Translations under genes and position numbers: made by a program | Shown: positions 44,492-52,186 of the stretch, in pieces | Layout of the letters: every line of letters starts with the position of its first letter | Numbering within the stretch: position 1 is the stretch's first letter | The notes under the pieces: model-generated | Told to the model about the DNA's origin: nothing | What the model saw: the letters and a program-made list of their open reading frames with translations, nothing else | Databases searched by the model: none | Source: Verrucomicrobiales bacterium | Lineage (GTDB): Bacteria > Verrucomicrobiota > Verrucomicrobiia > Verrucomicrobiales > DEV007 | Length of the DNA stretch: 64,000 bases | Direction: 5' to 3' | Assembly (NCBI GenBank): GCA_029213025.1 | Contig: JARGOZ010000010.1 | Span: 1 to 64,000, forward strand

Positions 44492-44521
44492 CCTCAAACC
44501 TTTCGCTTCACGAAAAGGAGG
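44492..44521 (-). promoter_or_regulatory. Hairpin between rpsO and pnp (attenuator or processing site)
   Basis: The arms CCTC (44492-44495) and CCTTTCG (44499-44505) pair with CGAAAAGGAGG (44511-44521), with a small bulge. On the minus strand the stem is followed by TCCGTTTTTC. It lies between the rpsO stop and the pnp start, where other bacteria have a terminator or RNase III site. A second, weaker repeat ATGTCG/CGACAT lies nearby at about 44546-44571. Confidence 0.45.
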
Positions 44522-44614
44522 CCCGGCAAGAGTTCGGACTTTAAGAAATGTCGGGAGACCACAGGCGACATGCCCGCAGAAAAAATCCTCCCGAAACAAA
44601 AGACACCGGCGGAA

Positions 44615-44872
44615 TTACCGGCGCAGTCCGAGAGATTTGATAATTTGAGAATAACGCTCCGGCTGGGTTCTCGCCAAATAGTCGAGAAGCTTACGGCGTC
44701 TGGCAACCATACGAAGAAGACCGCGTCGTGAAGACACATCCTTCTTATTTTCTGACATATGATCAGTCAGTTGCTTGATTCGGGTTGTGAGACGTACAAT
44801 TTGTACATCAGCACTACCAGTATCATTATCATGGAGTCTAAGCTCCTCTACCTTTTTTACAGTTTCACTCAT
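44615..44872 (-). CDS. rpsO: 30S ribosomal protein S15
   Basis: Small-subunit protein that binds the 16S rRNA central domain early in assembly. The 85-residue sequence shows the family pattern: TGSADVQIVRLTTRIKQLTDHMSENKKDVSSRRGLLRMVARRRKLLDYLARTQPERYSQIIKSLGLRR. Gene order rpsO-pnp on the minus strand matches the conserved arrangement. The start ATG is at 44872. Confidence 0.97.
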   Translation of the reverse strand: MSETVKKVEELRLHDNDTGSADVQIVRLTTRIKQLTDHMSENKKDVSSRRGLLRMVARRRKLLDYLARTQPERYSQIIKSLGLRR

Positions 44873-45023
44873 TGGAATGATTTATTTGGCATCACCCTGA
44901 TGCCGAAATGTGTTTTTGAACTTCGTTCGTATTAACGGCGCAAAAAAACCACAGAAATTATAGGATGCAATGGAAAAGATTGTTCGAAAACCGTATTTTA
45001 GTGATGAATAGTTCACAATTTTA

Positions 45024-45665
45024 ATGGAGAAAATTCCCTCAGACGTTCCGATTCCCGATTGTATGCCAGTTATGGTGCTGGGAGAGGCTACCCATTTTCC
45101 CCGTTCACTGATGCCATTGTACATTTTTGAACCGCGCTACAGGGAAATGCTCCAGTATGCTTTGGAAGGTGACCGGATGTTCGGAGTCGCCGCCGCGGTA
45201 CCGGGCATAGATCAGGAAAGTTCAATCAATCCGGTGCGACCGGTTTTTACCGCGGGATTGATCAGAGCCTGTATCCGTCATGATAACGGCACTTCTCATT
45301 TGATGCTACAGGGCTTGCAGAGAGTGGAAATTGTTGGCTGGGACCAGGTTTACCCTTTTCGAATTGCCACCATTATTCCGGTGAAAAACGTTTCAATCGA
45401 TGAGGAAGGGGAACAACAGCTGGCCTATGAACTGATCGCTCTGTGTCAGAAATCGATTGAAGAAGGGGCGGCAGGCGCAACCAAAAGCGGACCGATGCGA
45501 AAGATTCTGGAAATGCTCAGTGATCCAGCGGAGATCGCCGATATGGTGGGGCACAATTTTGTAGAAGATTCCGGGAGAAGGCAGGAGTTGCTGGAAATTG
45601 TAAACGTGAAAGACCGCCTTGATTTTCTGATCCAGCACATCAAACAGGGGGCCAAGGGACTTTAG
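45024..45665 (+). CDS. LON substrate-binding domain protein
   Basis: 213 residues corresponding to only the N-terminal substrate-binding (LAN) domain of Lon protease. The opening PDCMPVMVLGEATHFPRSLMPLYIFEPRYREMLQYAL is typical. The ATPase and peptidase domains are absent, and nothing downstream encodes them. Stand-alone LON-domain proteins are widespread and poorly understood; they may help select substrates or bind partner proteins. The 3' end overlaps the convergent DUF2288 gene by 4 bases. It is divergent from rpsO. Confidence 0.9.
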   Translation: MEKIPSDVPIPDCMPVMVLGEATHFPRSLMPLYIFEPRYREMLQYALEGDRMFGVAAAVPGIDQESSINPVRPVFTAGLIRACIRHDNGTSHLMLQGLQRVEIVGWDQVYPFRIATIIPVKNVSIDEEGEQQLAYELIALCQKSIEEGAAGATKSGPMRKILEMLSDPAEIADMVGHNFVEDSGRRQELLEIVNVKDRLDFLIQHIKQGAKGL

Positions 45666-46012
45666 GATGTTTCCTTTTTGATAGGTTGGATCAATACAAA
45701 AGGAGAGACCACCAGAGCTTTGAAACGTGCTTTAGATTCTTCCCAGTAAAAAGCGTGGGGAGTCGATGGTTGCACGAGATCCCCGCTTTTCTTCCACGAT
45801 GCGACCGCGTCGGAATTATCTTCAGTAAAAGCTTTTCCAACCTCGATAAGGTCAAGGACTGGATCGACATAAAGGAGATTGCCGGCAGCGTAATGCTTTT
45901 CGAGGTAACGCCACTCAACCTCACCGGTGTACTTTTCCAGCTTGTCGAGATCAGAGTCGGTATCCTCACCGAGGATACCGTACTTCATTTCTTCATCCGC
46001 AGCGTCGCTCAT
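45662..46012 (-). CDS. DUF2288 family protein
   Basis: 116 residues of unknown function. The family pattern from memory is visible: EVEWRYLEKHYAAGNLLYVDPVLDLIEVGKAFTEDNSDAVASWKKSGDLVQPS, then ARFKALVVSPFVLIQPI. No catalytic motif is evident. It lies 4 bases after the NdpA-like gene, so the two are probably co-transcribed. It overlaps the convergent LON gene by 4 bases. Confidence 0.82.
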   Translation of the reverse strand: MSDAADEEMKYGILGEDTDSDLDKLEKYTGEVEWRYLEKHYAAGNLLYVDPVLDLIEVGKAFTEDNSDAVASWKKSGDLVQPSTPHAFYWEESKARFKALVVSPFVLIQPIKKETS

Positions 46013-46016
46013 GAAT

Positions 46017-47075
46017 CTATCCCTCTGCGTGATAGTAGATTTTCACAAACTTCATTTGTTTCGATTCATCGAAACCTTTCTCCATAAATTGTTCGGAAGC
46101 TTTTTGAAAGCCATTGGAGAAACGCAAATCCACACCTACATCGAGCTGCATCCGGCTGTTGATTTTGCGTTCCGCTTTTTTGGCTTCCTTTTTCGATACG
46201 ACGAAATTGTTCGCCAGGGGCTGACCGATTTGCTCCTCTTCATAGGCATTTTTGAAATCTTCGAAATCCTTTGAAACTTTGGGTTCAACAAGGGCCACTT
46301 CGCGGAAATCCTCCATATCAAATGCCTCCGCTTCGGTCAGGTAGGAAACGGCTTTTTTCGCTACATCAACTCTTTCTTCTTTCATCGCGATGTCGTCCAC
46401 GTCCGAATTGGCGAAAGCGACACACATTTCTGAATAACGACGAGTCAGGTAGTCGTTATCCTGTACCGGGGAGGCGTTGACGAACTCACATCGCCAGAAT
46501 TGGGCATTGCCGCTTTTATCAAAAAGATAGACCTTGTAGCCTTCATCTTTTCCGTGATTTATAATCAGACAGCCTTTGTCAATTTTATCGGGGTATATAC
46601 CCTGCTGGGTAGTGAGTTGCAAATCTTCACCTGAAGCAGTGACCTGTAGAAACGGGACTTTGCTTTCTGATTTGATAATGCTGACGGCGTCGGTTTTTTC
46701 CCCGTCAATCATCATATTTGTCAGATGAGTTACACACAAATCTCCCGATTTAATGTTGGGGTGTTTTGATGCATCATAAAGGTGCCTGGCGATTCCGGCA
46801 CTACCTTCGATCAGGTTGTCCTGAGGATTTTCGAAGATATTGCTGATTAGACAATAGAGAGGGTTGGAATTGAGCCCGTCAGGGTGCTCCAGCCGGTGAA
46901 GCTCCAGTGATTTGAACGGTTTCAGGAAGCAAAGGGCCAGCAACTCCGCATCATCCTCGGAAATTTTGCAGAGATTTTTTGACGTTCGCAGACCTTCCTG
47001 GCGAAGCGGGTTTCCAATTTGAGCGAGAGCCATGCCGGAAAGTTCGGCATCAGAAAAATTGACAGAGACAGCCAT
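46017..47075 (-). CDS. Nucleoid-associated protein NdpA/YejK-like
   Basis: 352 residues resembling the 37-kDa nucleoid-associated family. The typical C-terminal third of the N-domain is CLIINHGKDEGYKVYLFDKSGNAQFWRCEFVNASPVQDNDY. The C-terminal part is rich in charged residues (VVSKKEAKKAERKINSRMQLDVGVDLRF). In gamma-proteobacteria YejK associates with DNA; in other phyla its role is untested. DUF2288 follows 4 bases downstream. The start ATG is at 47075. Confidence 0.8.
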   Translation of the reverse strand: MAVSVNFSDAELSGMALAQIGNPLRQEGLRTSKNLCKISEDDAELLALCFLKPFKSLELHRLEHPDGLNSNPLYCLISNIFENPQDNLIEGSAGIARHLYDASKHPNIKSGDLCVTHLTNMMIDGEKTDAVSIIKSESKVPFLQVTASGEDLQLTTQQGIYPDKIDKGCLIINHGKDEGYKVYLFDKSGNAQFWRCEFVNASPVQDNDYLTRRYSEMCVAFANSDVDDIAMKEERVDVAKKAVSYLTEAEAFDMEDFREVALVEPKVSKDFEDFKNAYEEEQIGQPLANNFVVSKKEAKKAERKINSRMQLDVGVDLRFSNGFQKASEQFMEKGFDESKQMKFVKIYYHAEG

Positions 47076-47191
47076 TATGTTTGTTGATTTGTGTTTGGTT
47101 GAATTGGCGATTAGGTAGCACGTCGCAGGTAATTATCAAAAGACAAAGATTGTTAAAAAACATAAAATTCGTGCACCCCTGGATGGATTCT

Positions 47192-47220
47192 TTGACAATA
47201 GCCAAACGCACCGGAATTTA
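47192..47220 (+). promoter_or_regulatory. Possible promoter of the sulfotransferase gene
   Basis: A perfect -35 box TTGACA at 47192-47197 is followed after 17 bases by AATTTA (47215-47220) as a poor -10. The ATG at 47229 is only 8 bases further on, which would give an almost leaderless transcript. The strong -35 makes it worth noting but the -10 is weak. Confidence 0.3.
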
Positions 47221-47228
47221 GAGAAAAT

Positions 47229-48380
47229 ATGGGAGTTCGATGGACAATAGAACGGGCAATGGAGGAGTCCCCTCCGCATTTTCACCCTCTCGCTGGATGT
47301 GACTGGGAGAATTTTTCAGCACATCTTTCGGCCCATGAAGGGTTTACGGAACGTACACACAGCCAAAGGGTAAAGAGTCGCCTGGCTGTGATTGCAAGAC
47401 AGCCTTTCACGGTGATGGAACGTCTTGTGTTTTCGAAAAAAGTGGAGAATTACCAACTTCCCCAGCCACCCATTTTCATCATCGGTCACTGGCGAAGCGG
47501 TACGACGCACCTGCATAACCTGATGTCGTCAGCTCCCCAATTTTCCACGATTGATTTTGGTCAGACAGCGATGCCGCACAATCTTTTAAATCCCACCCGC
47601 TTCATTGGCAGGGCCGCCATGTCGACTGCTGTTCCAAAGGACCGGGGGATGGACCGTGTGAAAATGGGTATGAAAGAGCCGCAGGAGGAGGAAATGGCTT
47701 TAGGAAATCTTAACCCGGTAAGCTACTACAATGTTTTCTATTACCCGCAGGAAATGCAGCAACAGTTTGACCGGTCGATCTTTTTGGAAGGTTTAACTGC
47801 GGAGGAAGTTGAGAAATTTAAAGAGGTGTATGTCAGGCTTTTGAAAAAGCTGTCTATTGCCGGCAAAGGCAAGCCGCTGTTATTGAAAAACCCGGCTTCG
47901 ACCGCCAGAGTTGAGCTTTTGGATCAGCTGTTTTCCGGAGCCCGGTTTATTCATATCGTAAGAAATCCTTACGAAGTATTTGCATCGATGCTTCACCATT
48001 ATCCCCGGCTGTTTAACGCTTTTGCCTGGCAAAAGTTTGATAATATCGACCTCGAAGAGATGGTGTTTTACAAATACGGCCGACTCATGAAAGGATTTCT
48101 CGATCAAAGAAAACAGGTGGAAGGTCGCCTTTTGGAAACCTCGTACGAGAAGATTGTTTCCGATCCTGTAGGCGAAATCGGACGGTTTTATGATTCGTTC
48201 GGGCTGACAGGGAAAGACCAAGCCCTCGACGAAATCAAATCCTACGTCAGCGCTCGCAAGGGCTACAAGAGAAACCAGTATCAGTTAACCGCTGACCAGG
48301 TGGAGCGGATACAGAGCGAGTGGGGCTTTGCGCTCGACGAATGGGGCTACGACGTGCCGGATTCTATCGAAGTCGTTTAG
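47229..48380 (+). CDS. Sulfotransferase family protein
   Basis: 383 residues. The PAPS 5'-phosphosulfate-binding loop is IIGHWRSGTTHLHNLMSS (about 84-101), and the 3'-phosphate-binding region is VELLDQLFSGARFIHIVRNPYEVFASMLHHYPRL (about 235-270). These proteins move sulfate from PAPS to an acceptor such as a sugar, lipid or phenol. The acceptor is not predictable. The gene overlaps the 3' end of the convergent acyl ligase-carrier gene by 4 bases. CysQ at 7760 could remove the PAP product. Confidence 0.88.
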   Translation: MGVRWTIERAMEESPPHFHPLAGCDWENFSAHLSAHEGFTERTHSQRVKSRLAVIARQPFTVMERLVFSKKVENYQLPQPPIFIIGHWRSGTTHLHNLMSSAPQFSTIDFGQTAMPHNLLNPTRFIGRAAMSTAVPKDRGMDRVKMGMKEPQEEEMALGNLNPVSYYNVFYYPQEMQQQFDRSIFLEGLTAEEVEKFKEVYVRLLKKLSIAGKGKPLLLKNPASTARVELLDQLFSGARFIHIVRNPYEVFASMLHHYPRLFNAFAWQKFDNIDLEEMVFYKYGRLMKGFLDQRKQVEGRLLETSYEKIVSDPVGEIGRFYDSFGLTGKDQALDEIKSYVSARKGYKRNQYQLTADQVERIQSEWGFALDEWGYDVPDSIEVV

Positions 48381-50272
48381 TCTTCCAGCTCCTTCTGCAA
48401 AGCCAGCAACGCCTCTTCTTCGGACATTTCATTGATATCTTTGTCGTCAGATGCAGCGGCGGGTGGGGCGTCACCGAGGCCGAGAGCATTCAACAGGTAA
48501 CCGGAAAGGTCTTTGATCCTCGGGTAATCAAATACGAGGGTGGCCGGCAGTTCCAGATCGCCGCCCAGATCATTCTGCAGATTGGTGGCGAAAGTCACCA
48601 TCATGAGTGAATCCATACCTGCTTCCTGGAGGCCGGTTTCGGGCGCAGGTGGCGCGGTGGTATTGGTCAATGCCTGTATCGAATTCTGCAGATGAGTAAT
48701 CAGCATTCGCTCACGCGAAGATCCATGACTGTTTGTCAATTGCGTCAGCAAAGTAGGGTTGTCTGCCTTATCATCGCCTTCAGCCTGCGCGGCGACCGGC
48801 TCGGGGCCGAGTTTGCGCAATTCGATTTTGAGAACTTTGCCGGCTGGATTTCTCGGCAATTCGTCGAGGAAAATGATTTTCGAAGGGACTTTGTATTGCC
48901 CGAGATTGGCCAGCGCATAGTTTCGGATCGCGTTGGCATCAGGTTCCGTGCTGTCACTTACCACAAAAACGGCCACCTCTTCACCGAGGACTGGTTCCGG
49001 TAATCCGACTACCGCGCAATCTTTGACTCCGGGTGCATCGAGTAAGACACGTTCCACTTCTGAAGGGAACACTTTCATCCCGCCGATCGCAATCATGTCT
49101 TTGATGCGATCTACGATATAGAAATACCCGTTTCGATCCATTTTGCCTACATCACCGGAATAGAACCAGCCGTCGCGAACTGCCAGAGCCGTTTCTTCCG
49201 GACGGTTCCAGTAACCCAACATCACATTGGGGCCGCGCACGATGATTTCACCGGGTGTTTCCGGATCGCAAGTTTCGCCGGTCTCCGGATCAACCACTTT
49301 CATCTCGACCAGATCAACCGGGACACCGATTGAACCCGGGACATGTTTCAGAGGATGGTTGTATGATGCAAATGGCGCAGTCTCCGTCAGCCCGTAGCCT
49401 TCATAAACCGGCATGCCGAATTTCTCTTGCCAGGCGGCTCCCAGTTGCGGAGCAAGCGTTGCCGCTGCGGAGAAACAATATGTGACGGATTCTATATCGA
49501 CCGGTTCACAGGAATCGAGCATCAGGTGAAAGGTGGTCGGCACTCCGAACAGTTTTGTTACCTTTTGCTCAAATATAATTTTCTTTGTCTCCGCCAGATC
49601 GAAAACCGGCTGCAAAATGATAGTTGCCCCAATGTTCAAACCCGAGTTCAAAATAGCATTCTGGCCGTAACAATGAAACAGGGGGACCATCAGAAGAAGA
49701 CGGTCATCTGTAGTCATGCCGCAAAGGTGGTTAAACGAATGAACTGTAGATCGAACATTCTTGTGCGACAGTGTCGCGCCTTTCGGGAAACCGGTAGTTC
49801 CGGATGTATAGAGAATGATTCCGGGATCATCCGGCTCCATTTCAAGAAATTCACCTTCAGGAAGACCGGGTTGATTGAGAAGTATATCGTTATTCACTTC
49901 CTGACCATCCCCGGAAACAGTCAGGGTTTCGCAATTATCATAGGAAACGCCGGATTGTGTAGTTATGACAATTCCGGCATCGCAATCGGAAATGATAAAG
50001 CCCGCCTCTTCTTCAGTAAGCCTGGTATTAACCGAAACAGCGATTGCCCCGATCCGTAAGATTCCATAGTACCAGACGGGAAAAGCAGGCACATTGCCCA
50101 GAACTAATGCAACACGGTCACCTCTGGACACACCGAGATCCCGCAGAATGCACGAAGCCCGCCCCGAGAGTTGTTCCAGCTCGGTGTAGTTTAACCGGGA
50201 ATCGCCGAACACCAGAGCCGACTTCTCCGGAAACAGTTTCGAACATTCAATCAAGCCCTGACAGATATTCAT
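48377..50272 (-). CDS. AMP-dependent acyl ligase fused to a carrier (phosphopantetheine) domain
   Basis: 631 residues. Residues about 1-500 form an ANL-family adenylating enzyme: LYTSGTTGFPKGATLSHKN (ATP loop), YGLTETAP (A5), YSGDVGKMDRNGYFYIVDRIKDMI (A7/A8) and the catalytic lysine near NPAGKVLKIELRKLG (A10). Residues about 525-610 form a carrier domain with the phosphopantetheine serine in AGMDSLMMV (S555). Activation of an acid and loading onto the attached carrier is likely. The aromatic amino acid lyase gene lies 15 bases upstream on the same strand, so cinnamate or coumarate is a plausible substrate, by inference. No ketosynthase or thioesterase is adjacent. Confidence 0.85.
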   Translation of the reverse strand: MNICQGLIECSKLFPEKSALVFGDSRLNYTELEQLSGRASCILRDLGVSRGDRVALVLGNVPAFPVWYYGILRIGAIAVSVNTRLTEEEAGFIISDCDAGIVITTQSGVSYDNCETLTVSGDGQEVNNDILLNQPGLPEGEFLEMEPDDPGIILYTSGTTGFPKGATLSHKNVRSTVHSFNHLCGMTTDDRLLLMVPLFHCYGQNAILNSGLNIGATIILQPVFDLAETKKIIFEQKVTKLFGVPTTFHLMLDSCEPVDIESVTYCFSAAATLAPQLGAAWQEKFGMPVYEGYGLTETAPFASYNHPLKHVPGSIGVPVDLVEMKVVDPETGETCDPETPGEIIVRGPNVMLGYWNRPEETALAVRDGWFYSGDVGKMDRNGYFYIVDRIKDMIAIGGMKVFPSEVERVLLDAPGVKDCAVVGLPEPVLGEEVAVFVVSDSTEPDANAIRNYALANLGQYKVPSKIIFLDELPRNPAGKVLKIELRKLGPEPVAAQAEGDDKADNPTLLTQLTNSHGSSRERMLITHLQNSIQALTNTTAPPAPETGLQEAGMDSLMMVTFATNLQNDLGGDLELPATLVFDYPRIKDLSGYLLNALGLGDAPPAAASDDKDINEMSEEEALLALQKELED

Positions 50273-50287
50273 CCGTTTAGTTGTAGC

Positions 50288-51958
50288 TCAGACTAAATTC
50301 AGATCGTTGAAAGAATCCACTACTGGCGATACCGCGCTTATGAGTTCTCCCTGCTCGGAAATTGAATCGTAGAGAGACGTAATCAATGGTTCGAGGCTGT
50401 TGGAAGTTTCATTACTGATCAGCGGCGCTTTTGCCCCGGGTTTTCTGTCTATGGCATCGTAAACAGCATTGTAGACGGGTTCCAGCATGCTGCTGAGCAC
50501 CGTGCGCCCGTCAAAGTTACCATCTTCGATCAACGATGACCGTAAATCGACTGCCTGAACCGCAAAAATCAGAGAAACTGCGGCGTAGCGATTTGACAGA
50601 TCGACGGACTGAGAGGCGAGATTGGCTGCGCCCCAACTCAAGCCGTTGATATTTTGATTGTACTGTTCAGCATGGGTAGGGAAGTCATCCACCAAAGGTT
50701 TACCCAGATGGGTAATCATGGGCATAATCGAATTACCCAAAATCTGCAGCCCTTTCAAATTCATATCGATCGGAGAGGAGCCCTGTTGAGTGAGAGACGC
50801 TGGCAAACCGTGATTGAATTCCGGTGATACCAACAAGGCAATCTGTACATCGAGGTGTTTGGCGATCAGACCCAGATATTTCCTGAGATCATCCATAGCC
50901 ATGCCGATGTATTGTCCGAGAAAATTACCGCTCTGATAAAAACGATCACATCCGGTATCAATCAAAGGATTGTCAGTGATTGAGTTCATCTCGGTCTCGA
51001 TAGTTTCCTCTACCCGCAGCATACCGTCGACGATTGGTCCCATATACTGGGGCAAACAGCGAATCGAATACCGGTCCTGGAGATGGTTTCCGCTGGAAGG
51101 ACGGGTATAATCAACGTCCAGCAAATCCCTCATCATTTCAGCGGACCAGATTTGACCGCGATGAGGCTTGCAGCGATGAACAAATGAAGCAAACGGATCT
51201 TCGTGGGCGAGCAAAGCCTTCGCCATCATGGCGTGCGCGGCGAAGGAAATTCCCAGAATATTCTTTGCCGAATGCAGGTTGTTCGCCGCGATAGCGGTGG
51301 AAAAGGTGGTGCCGTTTACGATCGCCAGACCTTCCTTGGGTTGTAATTCGATTGGCTTCAGCCCGGCAACTTGCAGCGCTTCGTCTCTTGAGATTTCCCG
51401 GTCGCTGCCGGTAGTGATTTGGCAGGGTGCCGCCTGGCCGGTAATCGCTCTGGCAATCACAGCGAGAGGCACAAGATCGCCACTGGCACCGATTGACCCC
51501 AGTTCACCCACTACAGGTGTGAGATCTTCGTTCAGAAAGGCAACCAGCCGCTCTACTATTTCCATTCTCACTCCGGAGGCACCGCGCAGAAGCATATTCG
51601 CCCGCAAAAGCATAGTCGCCCGGACGTGCTCTTTCGGAATCGGCTTACCTGTGGAACAGGAAAGAAATTCGAGCAAATTTTGCTGGGATATCCCGGCGTC
51701 TGCGGAGGATACCGGTAAATCAGCCATTCCTCCGAAACCGGTGGTAATACCGTAAATTTTTTGCCCCTCGTCAACGGCTCTGCTCACAGCATCTTCCGCC
51801 AGTTTCATCCGGGTCCTGACTTCCCCGCTGTCAGTGATGGATACCTTTTTCGCCCCATACGCAACTGACTGAATGTCTTCAATATCCAGTGGGTCGCCGC
51901 ACAGACAAAGGGTCGCAGGTTCGCAAAGTGTCAGATTATGGTAGCTGTGGTTTGTCAA
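50288..51958 (-). CDS. Aromatic amino acid ammonia-lyase (HAL/PAL/TAL family)
   Basis: 556 residues of the MIO-dependent ammonia-lyase/aminomutase superfamily. The MIO triad is A158-S159-G160 in GSIGASGDLVPLA. The catalytic tyrosine is Y69 in IYGITTGFGGM. The substrate-selectivity pair is F98-L99 in NLLEFLS. In known enzymes Phe-Leu goes with phenylalanine, His-Leu with tyrosine and Ser-His with histidine, so a phenylalanine lyase (cinnamate former) is favoured. The start is a TTG at 51958 with no Shine-Dalgarno; the next methionine is at residue 51, too late. Histidine catabolism is less likely because no hut genes are near. Confidence 0.87.
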   Translation of the reverse strand: MTNHSYHNLTLCEPATLCLCGDPLDIEDIQSVAYGAKKVSITDSGEVRTRMKLAEDAVSRAVDEGQKIYGITTGFGGMADLPVSSADAGISQQNLLEFLSCSTGKPIPKEHVRATMLLRANMLLRGASGVRMEIVERLVAFLNEDLTPVVGELGSIGASGDLVPLAVIARAITGQAAPCQITTGSDREISRDEALQVAGLKPIELQPKEGLAIVNGTTFSTAIAANNLHSAKNILGISFAAHAMMAKALLAHEDPFASFVHRCKPHRGQIWSAEMMRDLLDVDYTRPSSGNHLQDRYSIRCLPQYMGPIVDGMLRVEETIETEMNSITDNPLIDTGCDRFYQSGNFLGQYIGMAMDDLRKYLGLIAKHLDVQIALLVSPEFNHGLPASLTQQGSSPIDMNLKGLQILGNSIMPMITHLGKPLVDDFPTHAEQYNQNINGLSWGAANLASQSVDLSNRYAAVSLIFAVQAVDLRSSLIEDGNFDGRTVLSSMLEPVYNAVYDAIDRKPGAKAPLISNETSNSLEPLITSLYDSISEQGELISAVSPVVDSFNDLNLV

Positions 51959-52186
51959 ACTGATAAAGGTTGGTTGACGTTATCAAAACATACAAGTCCT
52001 GTCATGCGGAAATGTTATGCTTTTATGTATATTCTGGAAAATATACTCAATTTAACTGTATTTGAAAGACTTAAATAACTTTAACGATGGTTTTTTTAGT
52101 AAATTCGGCGCTTTTGTTAGAAATTACCGGTTCATCTATTGGTATAAGGAACGCAGTCGAAGCGGTTTCATGTATTTTCGACTTTT
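51959..52186 (-). promoter_or_regulatory. Promoter region of the ammonia-lyase/acyl-ligase operon (228 bases)
   Basis: The longest noncoding stretch, AT-rich, between the RND pump stop and the lyase start. It contains a perfect dyad GTATATT-CTGGAA-AATATAC at 52027-52046, described separately. No strong -35/-10 pair is visible. The 3' end of the pump gene has no obvious terminator, so read-through is possible. Confidence 0.45.
52027..52046. promoter_or_regulatory. 20-bp dyad upstream of the ammonia-lyase gene
   Basis: Perfect 7-base arms GTATATT and AATATAC with a 6-base spacer, about 70 bases before the lyase start. Its size fits a dimeric regulator operator. On the minus strand it overlaps a weak promoter-like TTGAGT with 17 bases to CATAAA. 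No regulator gene is adjacent. Confidence 0.45.
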
